Shown here piece after piece: positions 15,501-23,450 of a DNA stretch of 28,033 nt. The notes beneath the pieces were generated by a model, which was not told the DNA's origin, made no database searches, and saw only the letters and a list, made by a program, of their open reading frames with translations. The stretch covers positions 1 to 28,033 of IMG/VR virus record IMGVR_UViG_3300024518_000910. One strand, given 5' to 3'. The first letter of the stretch is position 1, and each line of letters starts with the position of its first letter. This DNA is from a virus. The translations under genes and the position numbers were made by a program.

Positions 15501-16800
15501 TATTATTGAAAATTATCTAACAGTTTTAGGTGGTGCTAACAATGGTATAGGAATAGGTAGTCTTACAAATGCTTTGTATGACTTTGGATTTGAAGTTGAT
15601 AATGGAACTACATACGCAATTGCTAGTTCTACTTCTGATATGAATACAGAACCGTCACCTAGTGATGGAGGAAGTTTTACTAGAATTGTAAACAAAACTT
15701 CTTTTTCTGGACCACATACAATTGTGATAGCAACTATAAGTGCAGAGACTACTTTAAGTACAAGTGGAATTGGAGAGATAACTGCTCCAGTTGCAAGTAG
15801 TGCTTTAACACCTTGGACTAAGGCTTTAGACTTTAGTGGTTCTAGTGAGTACACTAAGACTGTTGCTAATTGGCTACAGTCATCACCATTACAAATGGGT
15901 GGGCTAGCTAATATAGTTGACTTAGGTACTGTTTCGCAAGGTGATACATCTAATAACACATCTTCTAGACCTTGGGCAACAGCAGTTGTATTCAAGTCTG
16001 ATGGTAACAACAGTAACCAGATGATATGGAATCAAGGTGAGGGAAGTACCAGTGGTGACGACAACATCTACCTGAGACTGTCTGCTTCAGGCAGCCTATT
16101 CTTTGGGTGGGGTCGTGAAGGCACTGGCTACAATGAGTGTAGACTCGCTAACCAAACCATCTCCTCTTCTAACTGGTACGGAGTTGCCATTGCACACTCT
16201 GGCGTAAGATTAGGAGGTAACGACGCCACAGCTGCTAACCTTGCAGACTGCTTTACCATCCACATGATGAGTAGTGCAGACTCCTTTGCCGCAGTAGGCA
16301 GCAACCTGTCAGTTACTGCTAACTGGACAAGCATTGGATACAGAATGGATAGGACTGTGGCGGGTGACTTCACCGTGGGTGGTCGTGGAAGCGGCAATAG
16401 TTTTCACGGTAAGATTGCTAGCATGGTTGTTACTACATTACTTCAAGGTGGCTACTCTAGCGCTCAAATGCCAGGAGGAACTATGGTTGGTGCAAACCAA
16501 GCAAAAGCGATGATTACTGACCCTGTTAAGTGGGTTGATGATTATAAGGTTAGATTATCTGCAAATAACCCTAGTGGTCTATACAGACAATCGTCTTCAA
16601 GATTTGCATCGAATTATTTCACATTTTCAAATGCTTATCAACACACTTACGTATGGTTAATGGGTGATGGTACTAACGATTCTTATTCTAATGGAGTAAG
16701 GAGCTATATTAATCCTTCTGACCAAAACTATGCTAAGATGCAGTTAAACAGTATGGTATCTAATGATATTGAGAATGTAAATATACCAGGATTAAGTTAA
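12592..16800 (+). CDS. Giant modular tail fibre / adhesin (1402 aa)
   Basis: Beta-rich fibre-like protein. Residues 1-90 carry an adapter-like start (SIKIVRNNEGNCINFYGSSN, then CLSGEVDSLNNTLVNIKNDI). About 90-160 is a fibre-shaft module (TLKGNVTIGTGVTYKGIWDA). About 500-690 looks like a SPRY/ConA-like sandwich (FDIRNEGIIGFGLIPSDAD ... GLEYHLGIKFGDTTVRLVGI). About 780-880 is an Ig/cadherin-like repeat (PTAFSDATMAINELSSVNIQ ... TYTIEVVRTNAYGSASGTLT). About 1080-1280 is a LamG/ConA-like domain (WATAVVFKSDGNNSNQMIWN, DDNIYLRLSASGSLFFGWG, ASMVVTTLL). The LamG-like part coincides with a GC-rich island (separate entry). Probable role: host-surface or glycan binding. Domains are read by pattern; exact borders are uncertain. 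Confidence 0.75.
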   Translation: MSIKIVRNNEGNCINFYGSSNPTYWNACLSGEVDSLNNTLVNIKNDIKTAEAGVTQYEFFRIEYTEFVDEENNGFANAQAVADYITLKGNVTIGTGVTYKGIWDASTNTPDITTNTAIFNAGDFYNVIAQGTHDLGAGDVDFINGDEVIFDGTDWQHKPYAGALIEYDSTSILLNNNGAVYADGAQGLEEPNGSEDGWYFKNDEAGKKINWYFLGNENAGYQITKATLQGGYVRIKLLQELGTDSPFFSLYTTPKGDGYDRFWFRSRYSYVGDFTGVAVGQEVIAYWGEDPSVHPELTRVTLTQDSFSSLISDHPDVSNDSVYTMSLGTNSAANTDSIEFIAKELGYKNQQYLRSYLLEAKLERLVVSPNGSDLTDKVVDFKLDATSTSIMLDNGYAYGVNTIKAVNLGNGLITIKSIQGDLEHFINLDHTNVTINGESAAGGLNDVINVLNELFTVGAFQSVVISDPYSTMIADVAGVVTTELTAAKGTAIETGTDEYGATTAGYNAAGYKTPETINQAGEYFTFDIRNEGIIGFGLIPSDADYANGDYNGNATYADPSSFCTAANSGHYGYQFSHWFHPSPNGPWTNYGANTGYTQREGWSNAEFRFSTSPEGAKWLDGDLVKIKVGIDENNFIVISYFDESTSLFVPIARTTYPVPNGLEYHLGIKFGDTTVRLVGIPKIHELEDLAPTMYFRVVESPDGIFNYPVFATTEEAEYYDDNNGGTGTYTSIVFPDDPTFTTWYVPANGYTNNGTAIPTTDTFLSNPITYTEITTLTNADLAPTAFSDATMAINELSSVNIQLHPVDASYVTSIVDTDGSGLTIDVNGIHLNGTSPEVTGDNVSNPSDTYTIEVVRTNAYGSASGTLTLVITNTTAPSTALSGFTWDNTSSALVNSTTMGEGSVVSFDDTLEEGKRLVIDKAWVETNIYPNLVNINDKVIIGIPTSTADWSSVEVADFEISITWVRQSSTIIENYLTVLGGANNGIGIGSLTNALYDFGFEVDNGTTYAIASSTSDMNTEPSPSDGGSFTRIVNKTSFSGPHTIVIATISAETTLSTSGIGEITAPVASSALTPWTKALDFSGSSEYTKTVANWLQSSPLQMGGLANIVDLGTVSQGDTSNNTSSRPWATAVVFKSDGNNSNQMIWNQGEGSTSGDDNIYLRLSASGSLFFGWGREGTGYNECRLANQTISSSNWYGVAIAHSGVRLGGNDATAANLADCFTIHMMSSADSFAAVGSNLSVTANWTSIGYRMDRTVAGDFTVGGRGSGNSFHGKIASMVVTTLLQGGYSSAQMPGGTMVGANQAKAMITDPVKWVDDYKVRLSANNPSGLYRQSSSRFASNYFTFSNAYQHTYVWLMGDGTNDSYSNGVRSYINPSDQNYAKMQLNSMVSNDIENVNIPGLS
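16021..16500 (+). other. GC-rich island inside the giant fibre gene
   Basis: Counting by 60-base lines gives about 47, 53, 48, 52, 52, 52, 43 and 50% GC across 16021-16500, against about 37-38% on the flanking lines (15901-15960 and 16501-16560). The reading frame stays open throughout and codes for the LamG-like domain (residues about 1144-1303). Codon choice shifts to C/G-ending codons (CTG, GAC, ACC, GGC). This is a sign of recent in-frame acquisition of a binding domain from a higher-GC source. Confidence 0.8.
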
Positions 16801-16815
16801 TAAATAATTAAATAG

Positions 16816-16884
16816 AGGGAGTGTAAAAGCTCCTTCTTTAGCTATAATACAAATGCCCCTTTTTTGTTAAAAAGGGGTATTTTT
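16816..16884 (+). terminator. Two hairpins, the second a strong terminator
   Basis: A weak stem AGGGAG/CTCCTT lies at 16816-16835. It is followed by CCCCTTTTT (16856-16864) pairing with AAAAAGGGG (16869-16877), loop TGTT, extended by ATG/TAT pairs, then a T-run (16880-16884). It ends the transcript of the portal-fibre operon. Confidence 0.85.
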
Positions 16885-16902
16885 GTTTATCAATATAACA
16901 TT

Positions 16903-17643
16903 ATGGGTACTATAACTTTAGACATATCCGCAAAGGCGAATACAGCTCCTAATCAATCAGGATGGCTAGTTGTTACATTGGGTTATGGAATAAATCACAC
17001 ATTCACACTTACTAACTTCACGACAGAGACAACACCTCCCTACTCCGATCCAGAAGGAGATCCATTAAATGAAATTAAGATAACATCCCTCCCTGCTCAG
17101 GGAGTTCTTAAGCTATCTGGAACACCAATTAGTGTGAATGCTGTTATAACATCTGCGCAGTTGTCAGGTGGATTATTTACTTATGAATCCGATTCTGTAG
17201 ATGTTGATGGATATAGTGATGGATTTATGGAGTTTGTTGTTTCAGATACAGGCTCGACTATTTTCACTACTACTCCGCAAACAGTAACATTTCAAGTTGC
17301 AGGAAACATAAATCAAGCTCCATCATCGGTTGGAGATGCAGAATTAACTGTTGGAATTGGTTCTACAACAGTATTCACAAGAGCTATGCTCACAACTGGA
17401 CTAAATCCTGCTTATTCGGATCCAGAAAATGATGCGGCATTAAATTTATTAATAAACATTGTTCCTATCTACGGAAACTTGTATCTAAGTGGAGTTTTGG
17501 TAGTGACTGGACAGGTTGTACCTTTTTCAGAAATAGACCTCGGAAACTTCACCTATGTTAATAACAGCTTGGTGACTGGAGATGACCCAGAGCTTTTTGA
17601 TTTCTCAATATCTGATACAGGTTCAGGATTATACGTAGGGTAA
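16903..17643 (+). CDS. Tandem Ig/cadherin-like repeat protein (246 aa)
   Basis: Two tandem repeats of about 110 residues. Each contains a xPPYSDPEGDPL or xPAYSDPENDA element, an I.I...P..G.L.LSG strand pair (ITSLPAQGVLKLSGTPI; INIVPIYGNLYLSGVLV), a GLFTYESD or GNFTYVNN element, and a closing FxFxVSDTGS (FVVSDTGS; FSISDTGSG). This is a cadherin/CalX-like calcium-type beta-sandwich repeat common in secreted adhesins and phage fibres; the DPE/DTGS acidic residues could bind Ca2+. The start at 16903 (ATGGGTACT) is preferred over an upstream TTG at 16864 because that one lies inside the terminator hairpin. The gene ends GLYVG and the next starts 1 nt later. Role inferred: fibre stalk or accessory adhesin. 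Confidence 0.7.
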   Translation: MGTITLDISAKANTAPNQSGWLVVTLGYGINHTFTLTNFTTETTPPYSDPEGDPLNEIKITSLPAQGVLKLSGTPISVNAVITSAQLSGGLFTYESDSVDVDGYSDGFMEFVVSDTGSTIFTTTPQTVTFQVAGNINQAPSSVGDAELTVGIGSTTVFTRAMLTTGLNPAYSDPENDAALNLLINIVPIYGNLYLSGVLVVTGQVVPFSEIDLGNFTYVNNSLVTGDDPELFDFSISDTGSGLYVG

Positions 17644-17644
17644 T

Positions 17645-18355
17645 ATGGCAATATTTCAATTTAACATAACAGATTCATCCTTTAAGGTAGAAAGACTTCC
17701 AGATGTAAGCACAGAATGTGCTACAATATATAAATGGAAAGTGACAATGCCACAAGGAAATACTGTAAGATTTCAGATAGGACAAACATTTCAACACTTT
17801 AGCAATGCGACTTACTCTGTATTGGGTGTTGACACAGCATTCTCAACAACACCAGTAACATTTGCTTTTGGTGGAGACTTATATATTTCGTTCTCACTTG
17901 GTAATTCTGGAACTCCAGGATTATTCCATAAATGTAGAATTGAAGTTTGGGATGATACAACTGTTGAATCTTATAATTATTTTACAGAACAAGTAGAAAG
18001 AACAAATGACAACAATCCTTGTGATAATCCTCTTGGTACTGGTGGTACTTATGATAATCTTACAGATACGCCAAATACTAAAGTTAGTCACGCGTTAAAA
18101 CTTGTTAGAGTTAATGCTACAGAAGATGCACATGAATATGTAGATCCAGGTTCTCTTGGAAATGATTTAAACTATACTCATGTATTTACATCATCAACAT
18201 CAGTAGTAATAGCTCATAATCTAGGGAAGATTCCATCTGTTACTGTAATAGACGGCTCTGGTAATATGGTTCATGGAGATGTAGTATATACTGATTTAAA
18301 CAATTTAACAATAACTTTTAATATTGCATTTGCAGGAACAGCATATTTAAACTAG
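17645..18355 (+). CDS. Tail-fibre-type protein with HNL module (236 aa)
   Basis: N-terminal 1-120: a beta-sandwich-like domain (FQFNITDSSFKVERLPDV ... LYISFSLGNSGTPGLFHKCR). About 125-170: a fibre connector typical of Bacteroidota phage tails (GTYDNLTDTPNTKVSHALKL, then VRVNATEDAHEYVDPGSLG, a trimer-shaft motif). About 178-236: a compact C-terminal module, VFTSSTSVVIAHNLGKIPSV then TVIDGSGNMVHGDVVYTDLN and LTITFNIAFAGTAYLN, the H-N-L-G-x-x-P-x-V type found at fibre tips and in the 23451 gene here. One nt separates it from the next start. Probable structural fibre/adaptor. Confidence 0.65.
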   Translation: MAIFQFNITDSSFKVERLPDVSTECATIYKWKVTMPQGNTVRFQIGQTFQHFSNATYSVLGVDTAFSTTPVTFAFGGDLYISFSLGNSGTPGLFHKCRIEVWDDTTVESYNYFTEQVERTNDNNPCDNPLGTGGTYDNLTDTPNTKVSHALKLVRVNATEDAHEYVDPGSLGNDLNYTHVFTSSTSVVIAHNLGKIPSVTVIDGSGNMVHGDVVYTDLNNLTITFNIAFAGTAYLN

Positions 18356-18356
18356 T

Positions 18357-19505
18357 ATGTCTCATATATTCGGAACAGAAGTAGATTTTAATAGCAATGA
18401 AGCTAAAAAATTTAGGATTGAAAATAATCTTTCATTCCCAACTGTTGGTGCCTCTGATTCTGGCCGAATAGTTTTAAATACTGGATTGAATGGATTTTAT
18501 GGATGGAATGGTACATCTTGGATAGGTTTAGGTGCTTCAGGAGGAGGTAGTTATACTTTACCTACTGCGTCTACTACTGTATTAGGAGGAGTTAAAACAG
18601 ATGGCACTACTATTACCATAGATGGGGGAGGAGTGATAACCGCTAATTATCCAACTGCTGCAATTATAGCAGAAAACCAAGGAAATGGAATAGGTTACTT
18701 TATATATAATAGAGAACCAACTAAATATAGTCCAATAGGATTAGGATCAGTTGATTTAACAGTAACTCCTATTACAGAACCATTAACTACGTATGGGGTA
18801 GAAAGTCCAGGTGGATTTTCAACTGGAACTTCAAATAGATTGCCTTCAGGAGCAAGCAACTATGGCTCACATCAAGCTCATGGTTATGGAAATGTTGTAT
18901 CTGGGTATTATAACAATATGGCATTTGGTACATATAATACTATGTCACAAGGGTATAGTAATTTTTGTGCAGGATATGGGAATACAGTTAATACAAGCCA
19001 TCTTACTCCTGCATCTGCCGTTATTGGTACACATAATAACCAAACTGGATATTTAGGAGTAACAGTAGGAGCAGGATTAATAAATAAATGGAAAGGCGCT
19101 ACTATTACTGGAATGTGTAATGTAGATAATACAGCAACAGTAATACAAGCAGATAGACCCGCTTTTGTTGTAGGTATTGGAGATATGTCTGTATTATCTA
19201 GTAGTTATGGTAATGCTAATAGTAGAAAGGATGGTTTGGTTGTTAAATTTAATGGTGAAGTAGTTCTACCTGAAACAACAATAGCTATAATAAATGCAGA
19301 AGCAACTGGAAGGACTCTAGTAACTAAAGAATGGATTCAAGCAGGCTATACAGTAGCAACATTACCAACAGGAGTAATTGGAAAAAGAACTTATGTAACA
19401 GATAGTACAGTAGTTGCCTCTGGAAACTTTGGAGCAACTGTTATTGGAGGTGGAGCAAATACAGTACCACTATTTTATGATGGAACAAATTGGATAATAG
19501 CATAG
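18357..19505 (+). CDS. Trimeric fibre with YadA-head-like beta-roll repeats (382 aa)
   Basis: Residues 1-70 include an attachment/shaft start (EVDFNSNEAKKFRIENNLSF; LNGFYGWNGTSWIGLG). About 70-110 has a collagen-like/tail-fibre TLPTASTTVLGGVKTDGTTI module. Residues about 165-250 form short G-[YF]-x-N-x repeats (GYGNVVSGYYNNMAFGTYN, TMSQGYSNFCAGYGNTV) of about 14 residues, the left-handed beta-roll pattern of YadA-type trimeric adhesin heads. The C-terminus (about 300-382) has another fibre-tip-like domain (VTKEWIQAGYTVATLPTGV; GGGANTVPLFYDGTNWIIA). Likely a receptor-binding fibre. The repeat identity is by pattern. Confidence 0.7.
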   Translation: MSHIFGTEVDFNSNEAKKFRIENNLSFPTVGASDSGRIVLNTGLNGFYGWNGTSWIGLGASGGGSYTLPTASTTVLGGVKTDGTTITIDGGGVITANYPTAAIIAENQGNGIGYFIYNREPTKYSPIGLGSVDLTVTPITEPLTTYGVESPGGFSTGTSNRLPSGASNYGSHQAHGYGNVVSGYYNNMAFGTYNTMSQGYSNFCAGYGNTVNTSHLTPASAVIGTHNNQTGYLGVTVGAGLINKWKGATITGMCNVDNTATVIQADRPAFVVGIGDMSVLSSSYGNANSRKDGLVVKFNGEVVLPETTIAIINAEATGRTLVTKEWIQAGYTVATLPTGVIGKRTYVTDSTVVASGNFGATVIGGGANTVPLFYDGTNWIIA

Positions 19506-19506
19506 C

Positions 19507-22248
19507 ATGACAATATTTAATCAAGATTTAAGTGTATTAGGAAATTTAACTTTAGCATTAACAAATTCTACTGGTAATATTATTACATTAGACGGCACTG
19601 GTATTGCTAGATTTAGAACCCCAACTGAGGTTCTTACTGATATTGGCGCAGCTTCATTAATACACACTCATTCTATAAAAGATCTATCTGATGTATTTAG
19701 TTCTATGACACCAACGCATGGTCAGGTTCTTACTTATGATTCTGTAAATGGATGGCAGTCAGAAACTCCTGGAAATGGAAATGGAAATGGAGGTGGAGGT
19801 GGAGGTGGAATGGTATATCCAGGATCTGGAATTGCTGTATCTACTGGAGCTTCATGGGGAACTTCAATAACAGATAATTCTGCAAACTGGAATACTGCTT
19901 TTGGGTGGGGAGACCACGCAGGATTATATGATGATTACTCTAGTTGGAACCTTAAAACTAATGGTGTACAAAGAACTACTGTAACATCTAGTGGTGATTT
20001 AGATTTAGTTGCAGGAACTGACATAAGTTTGTCTTATGGAGCAGGGGGAGTGGTAACTATTAATAGCACATTCACACCTAGTTACTTTACACCAACCTCT
20101 CTTTTAGCAGATTACGGATTTACTGATGATAGTGCTAATTGGAATACAGCTTACACGAATAGAATAACATCTTTAACCACTACGGGAAGTTCCGGAGCAT
20201 CTACATTAACAACCAATACTCTAAATATACCTAACTATACACTATCAGGATTAGGCTACACTGGTGATTTAAACGCTAATGAATATGTACACCCATCTGG
20301 TGATGGAAATTTACATGTCCCTGCTAATGGCATAACTAATAATGGTAAGGTATTAACAGCTGGGGCAACAGCAGGACTTTATACTTGGGAAACTATTCCT
20401 GCAGGAGTAACAGATCATACGCTACTTAGTAATATAGGCTCAAACTCACACGCGCAAATAGATACTGCTATTGGCGGTTATTTATCACACGCTGCGAATT
20501 CATCAATACATTTTACAGAAAACCCAAACTGGAACACAGCTTTTGGATGGGGTGACCATGCTTTAGAGGGTTATTTAGCATCTTTCACGGTTGCCAATAG
20601 TACATTTGTAAGTTTATTTGATTCAGGGACATTAACCGAGCCAATTATTACAGCAAGTTTATCAGCAACAGGAACGGCAGATGCTACAACCTTTTTAAGA
20701 GGAGATAATACATGGACCGCTTTAGTTTCATTCCCTGGGTTTACTAACCTATTAACTGATTACGGATTTACCAATAACAGCGCAAATTGGAATACGGCCT
20801 TTAGCTGGGGAGATCACTCTTTAGTGGGTTACTTAACTAGCTACACAGAAACAGATCCAATATTTGTAGCATCTCCGGCAGGGGGTATAACCAATACTGA
20901 CATAACAAATTGGAATAACTCATTTAGTTGGGGTGACCACTCAGGATTATATTTACCAACATCAACAGTATTACCGGTAACTAAGTCATTAGTAGCTAAC
21001 CAATTCTTTACATCTTATAACTCTGCTACCGGAGCTTTTACGTCTGCTCAAGTGGCTTATAGTGGGTTAAGTGGGATACCATCTACTTTTACCCCGTCTG
21101 CCCATACACTAGACTCACACTCTAACGTAACTATCACATCTAACACAAGTGGTGAGCTATTAAAATGGAATGGGTCAGCTTGGATAAATAATACACTTGC
21201 AGAAGCAGGAATATTAAGTACATCTGGTACAGCTGCTAATTCAACATTATTTAATTCTTTAAATAGTGGTCAATTTTTAAGAAGTGATTCTTTTGATACC
21301 CAAACTGGTGGTATAAGATTTACTAATAATACTGTCATTAGTTTAGGTGATAGTGATGATGTTAGACATTTTCATAATGGTACACATTACTATACTGATA
21401 TATACACTGGAGATTGGTTTATTAGAGATACCGGAACTACTAGATTCACATTTGGTAGAACTAGTGGTAATTTTACTGCTACCGGAAATGTAGGTATAGG
21501 AGTGACTAATCCTTACACAAAACTAGAAGTAGTAGGTACAATAGCTTCCGGAGCTGGAGCATCTGCAGGGAATCTTGGAATGGAATTTGGGGGATTATTA
21601 ACCCCTACTGCTATGCCATCTCAAGTTAGAGGTGTAATTGGTGCTTTAAATAGTGCTACAGGAGTTTCTGCAGGGTCTATTGGCTATCAACCTAGAACTG
21701 GCGTTGGTGCATCTCATATATTTTTTACTGAACAAACTGAAAAGATGAGAATTACCTCTACTGGTAATGTATCTATAGGAAATACAAATAATACATATAA
21801 ATTAGATGTATCTGGTACTGGTAGGTTTACTGGAGATGTTATTGTTCCTGATGAAGCTTATGGAGTAAGCTGGAATGCTTCTTTAGAGGTTCCTACTAAG
21901 AATGCTGTTTATGATAAAATTGAAACTATTATACCTTATAAAGTTTACACAGCATTGCTAACTCAAACAGGAACGTCAGCACCTACCGCAATAGTTTTAG
22001 AAAATACATTAGGTGGTACAGTTGTGTGGACAAGATTATCAACGGGAACATATGTTGGGACATTAGCTAGCGCTTTTACAGTAAACAAAACAGCGGCGTT
22101 TATAACAAGTGGCTCTTCGGTAGCAATAACATCTACAGTTTGGTCAGACACAGTAAATACTGTTAAAGTAGCTACAACAATTATGTCCGGGGCAATATCA
22201 GACAGTCTTTTAGTACAAGCATCAGTAAAAATAATAGTATACCCATAA
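19507..22248 (+). CDS. Long tail fibre with tandem NWNTAFxWGDH repeats (913 aa)
   Basis: A Ser/Thr/Asn-rich fibre. The N-terminus is a short structural motif (FNQDLSVLGNLTLALTNSTG), then LTDIGAASLIHTHSIKDLSD and a Gly-rich hinge (a run of eight G/N at about 93-101). NWNTA[FY] motifs occur at N127, N211, N341, N427 and N468; four of the five continue as xWGDHxxxGY, a common tandem shaft element of Bacteroidota phage fibres. Residues about 660-720 contain NVGIGVTNPYTKLEVVGT, typical of tail-fibre shafts just before a chaperone/head domain, and SIGNTNNTYKLDVSGTGRFT. LEVPTKNAVYDKIETI precedes a C-terminal beta domain ending SVKIIVYP. No peptidase S74 intramolecular chaperone motif is obvious. It is the last gene of the fibre operon. 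Confidence 0.75.
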   Translation: MTIFNQDLSVLGNLTLALTNSTGNIITLDGTGIARFRTPTEVLTDIGAASLIHTHSIKDLSDVFSSMTPTHGQVLTYDSVNGWQSETPGNGNGNGGGGGGGMVYPGSGIAVSTGASWGTSITDNSANWNTAFGWGDHAGLYDDYSSWNLKTNGVQRTTVTSSGDLDLVAGTDISLSYGAGGVVTINSTFTPSYFTPTSLLADYGFTDDSANWNTAYTNRITSLTTTGSSGASTLTTNTLNIPNYTLSGLGYTGDLNANEYVHPSGDGNLHVPANGITNNGKVLTAGATAGLYTWETIPAGVTDHTLLSNIGSNSHAQIDTAIGGYLSHAANSSIHFTENPNWNTAFGWGDHALEGYLASFTVANSTFVSLFDSGTLTEPIITASLSATGTADATTFLRGDNTWTALVSFPGFTNLLTDYGFTNNSANWNTAFSWGDHSLVGYLTSYTETDPIFVASPAGGITNTDITNWNNSFSWGDHSGLYLPTSTVLPVTKSLVANQFFTSYNSATGAFTSAQVAYSGLSGIPSTFTPSAHTLDSHSNVTITSNTSGELLKWNGSAWINNTLAEAGILSTSGTAANSTLFNSLNSGQFLRSDSFDTQTGGIRFTNNTVISLGDSDDVRHFHNGTHYYTDIYTGDWFIRDTGTTRFTFGRTSGNFTATGNVGIGVTNPYTKLEVVGTIASGAGASAGNLGMEFGGLLTPTAMPSQVRGVIGALNSATGVSAGSIGYQPRTGVGASHIFFTEQTEKMRITSTGNVSIGNTNNTYKLDVSGTGRFTGDVIVPDEAYGVSWNASLEVPTKNAVYDKIETIIPYKVYTALLTQTGTSAPTAIVLENTLGGTVVWTRLSTGTYVGTLASAFTVNKTAAFITSGSSVAITSTVWSDTVNTVKVATTIMSGAISDSLLVQASVKIIVYP
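19885..20946 (+). repeat. Imperfect tandem protein repeats NWNTA[F/Y]xWGDH
   Basis: Five NWN[T/N] units inside the 913-aa fibre. DNA is similar (for example aactggaatactgcttttgg, aactggaacacagcttttgg) but third codon positions have diverged, so the copies are old. Spacings of 84, 130, 86 and 41 residues show insertions between units. Confidence 0.7.
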
Positions 22249-22296
22249 AAAATAAGATTTATCAATTAATAACGTTATAGCAATAATAGGTATTAG

Positions 22297-22325
22297 ACAT
22301 TTTACAATGTTTTTTTGTACTTTTA
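22297..22325 (+). terminator. Weak terminator and promoter-like site before lysis genes
   Basis: ACATT (22297-22301) pairs with AATGT (22306-22310), loop TTAC, followed by seven T: a short, weak terminator. TACTTTTA (22318-22325) then resembles the -7 box, continuing ACAA as at 9313, but no good -33 lies upstream. Both calls are tentative. Confidence 0.35.
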
Positions 22326-22358
22326 CAACTTACACAAATATGTCTTAAGATATAAAAA

Positions 22359-22850
22359 ATGAATTCAATATCTTTATTTTTTGGCAAACTGACTTTAGAG
22401 AAAAAGGCATTAATTCTAACCTTAACACCAATCTTAACTGTTTTGTTAAACCTAAAACCAATGTTACTTGGCTTAACCATGCTAATCCTATTAGACCTAC
22501 TAACTGGAATACGTAAAAGTTTACACAAAAAAAATCTTAAATTTAATCCCTTTAAAAAATATTTTTGGCAAATATTGCATTCTAAAGGAATAAGAGGTAC
22601 TTGGAGAAAAACTTATGAATATGGAATTGGAATTATAACTTTCATTATTTTTGAAACTATGGTTCTTAATATATCTCCAATAGCATTAGGTAATGCTGTA
22701 TTTACTTTATCTGAATTATCTGTTGTTGCAGCAACTTTGGTTGAGATATATTCTGTATTTGAAAACATGGAAGCTGTAAGTGGAAGAAATATGCTAAAAA
22801 AAGTACAATTTCTTTTCCCGGAATGGTTAAAGAAGTTATTAGAAAAATAA
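22359..22850 (+). CDS. Phage holin-like protein (163 aa)
   Basis: Membrane protein with an N-terminal pair of hydrophobic helices (about 17-50, including ALILTLTPILTVLLNLKPML and LLGLTMLILLDLLTGI) and a third around 90-108 (GIGIITFIIFETMVLNI). The arrangement LLDLLTGIRKS ... KGIRGTWRK ... ELSVVAATLVEIYSVFENME ... GRNMLKKVQFLFP matches the phage holin family 4 pattern (D.[LT]TG..., later E..S...N). It immediately precedes the endolysin, which supports a role in timed membrane permeabilisation. The C-terminus is basic. Confidence 0.8.
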   Translation: MNSISLFFGKLTLEKKALILTLTPILTVLLNLKPMLLGLTMLILLDLLTGIRKSLHKKNLKFNPFKKYFWQILHSKGIRGTWRKTYEYGIGIITFIIFETMVLNISPIALGNAVFTLSELSVVAATLVEIYSVFENMEAVSGRNMLKKVQFLFPEWLKKLLEK

Positions 22851-22863
22851 ACCAAAAATAAAT

Positions 22864-22956
22864 GTGGAGACTGCTATCAACATTCATCAAGTCATTAAGG
22901 AAGAAGAAGGATCAAAAAAAGATAGCAACGAGTCAACCCCTGAAGAAATACAATAA
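22864..22956 (+). other. Small open frame between holin and endolysin (30 aa)
   Basis: A GTG at 22864 opens VETAINIHQVIKEEEGSKK then DSNESTPEEIQ, ending TAA 22954-22956, 4 nt before the preferred endolysin ATG (22961). The sequence is acidic and helix-like with normal codon use. The same frame is open further upstream to an in-frame stop at the very end of the holin gene, so it could also be a frameshift extension of the holin. The alternative is a chance frame. Confidence 0.35.
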
Positions 22957-22960
22957 AGAT

Positions 22961-23434
22961 ATGGGATTTAAGTTTAGCAACAATAGCGCCACAAAATTAG
23001 CAACATGTCATGAAGATATACAAAAGGTATTTAACCTTGTTATATCTAGAAGTAATGTTGATTTCGGGATAGCAGAAGGATATAGAACAGTTGAGAAACA
23101 ACAATCATATTACGCGATAGGAAGAACTATACAACTTCATCGTAGTACAATTACTAATGTTGACGGTATAGTTAAAAAAGGAAAGCACAACTACAATCCA
23201 TCTAAAGCAATTGATATTTACGTATGGCATGATGATACTAATACTAGAAAGAAAATTTCTTATGATGGTATGCATTTAGCTTATATTGCAGGACTTGTAG
23301 ATTCTTGCTCAAAAGAATTAAAAGATAAAGGAGAAATTACACATAACATAACATGGGGAGGAAATTGGGATTCAGACGGTATAATTATATTTGATCAGAA
23401 TTTAGATGATATGCCACATTTTGAAATAACTTAA
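22961..23434 (+). CDS. Endolysin, M15-type L-alanyl-D-glutamate peptidase (157 aa)
   Basis: Degrades host peptidoglycan at lysis. It opens MGFKFSNNSATKLATCHEDI like T5-type M15 endolysins (FxFSxxSxxxLxxxHxxL). Conserved zinc-site residues: H76 and D85 in KHNYNPSKAID, and H153 in DMPHFE; GYRT (40-43) precedes QQ..YY, and WGGNWDSDG is the typical loop. The frame is open 33 codons upstream (ATG at 22862), but that adds a basic stretch unlike the family, and another coding-like frame occupies it, so 22961 is preferred. No signal peptide, so it should depend on the holin. Confidence 0.92.
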   Translation: MGFKFSNNSATKLATCHEDIQKVFNLVISRSNVDFGIAEGYRTVEKQQSYYAIGRTIQLHRSTITNVDGIVKKGKHNYNPSKAIDIYVWHDDTNTRKKISYDGMHLAYIAGLVDSCSKELKDKGEITHNITWGGNWDSDGIIIFDQNLDDMPHFEIT

Positions 23435-23450
23435 TAAAAAAAAATATAAA

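Noticed and set aside
16864-16902. TTG start at 16864 for the cadherin-like gene
   Set aside because: It lies in the terminator hairpin; the ATG at 16903 is a normal start.
18811-19056. Alternative + frame inside the YadA-like fibre
   Set aside because: It overlaps a well-supported gene and has repeat-derived composition.
22862-22960. 33-residue extension of the endolysin from ATG 22862
   Set aside because: The M15 endolysin family begins at the equivalent of 22961, the extension is not family-like, and another coding-like frame occupies the region.
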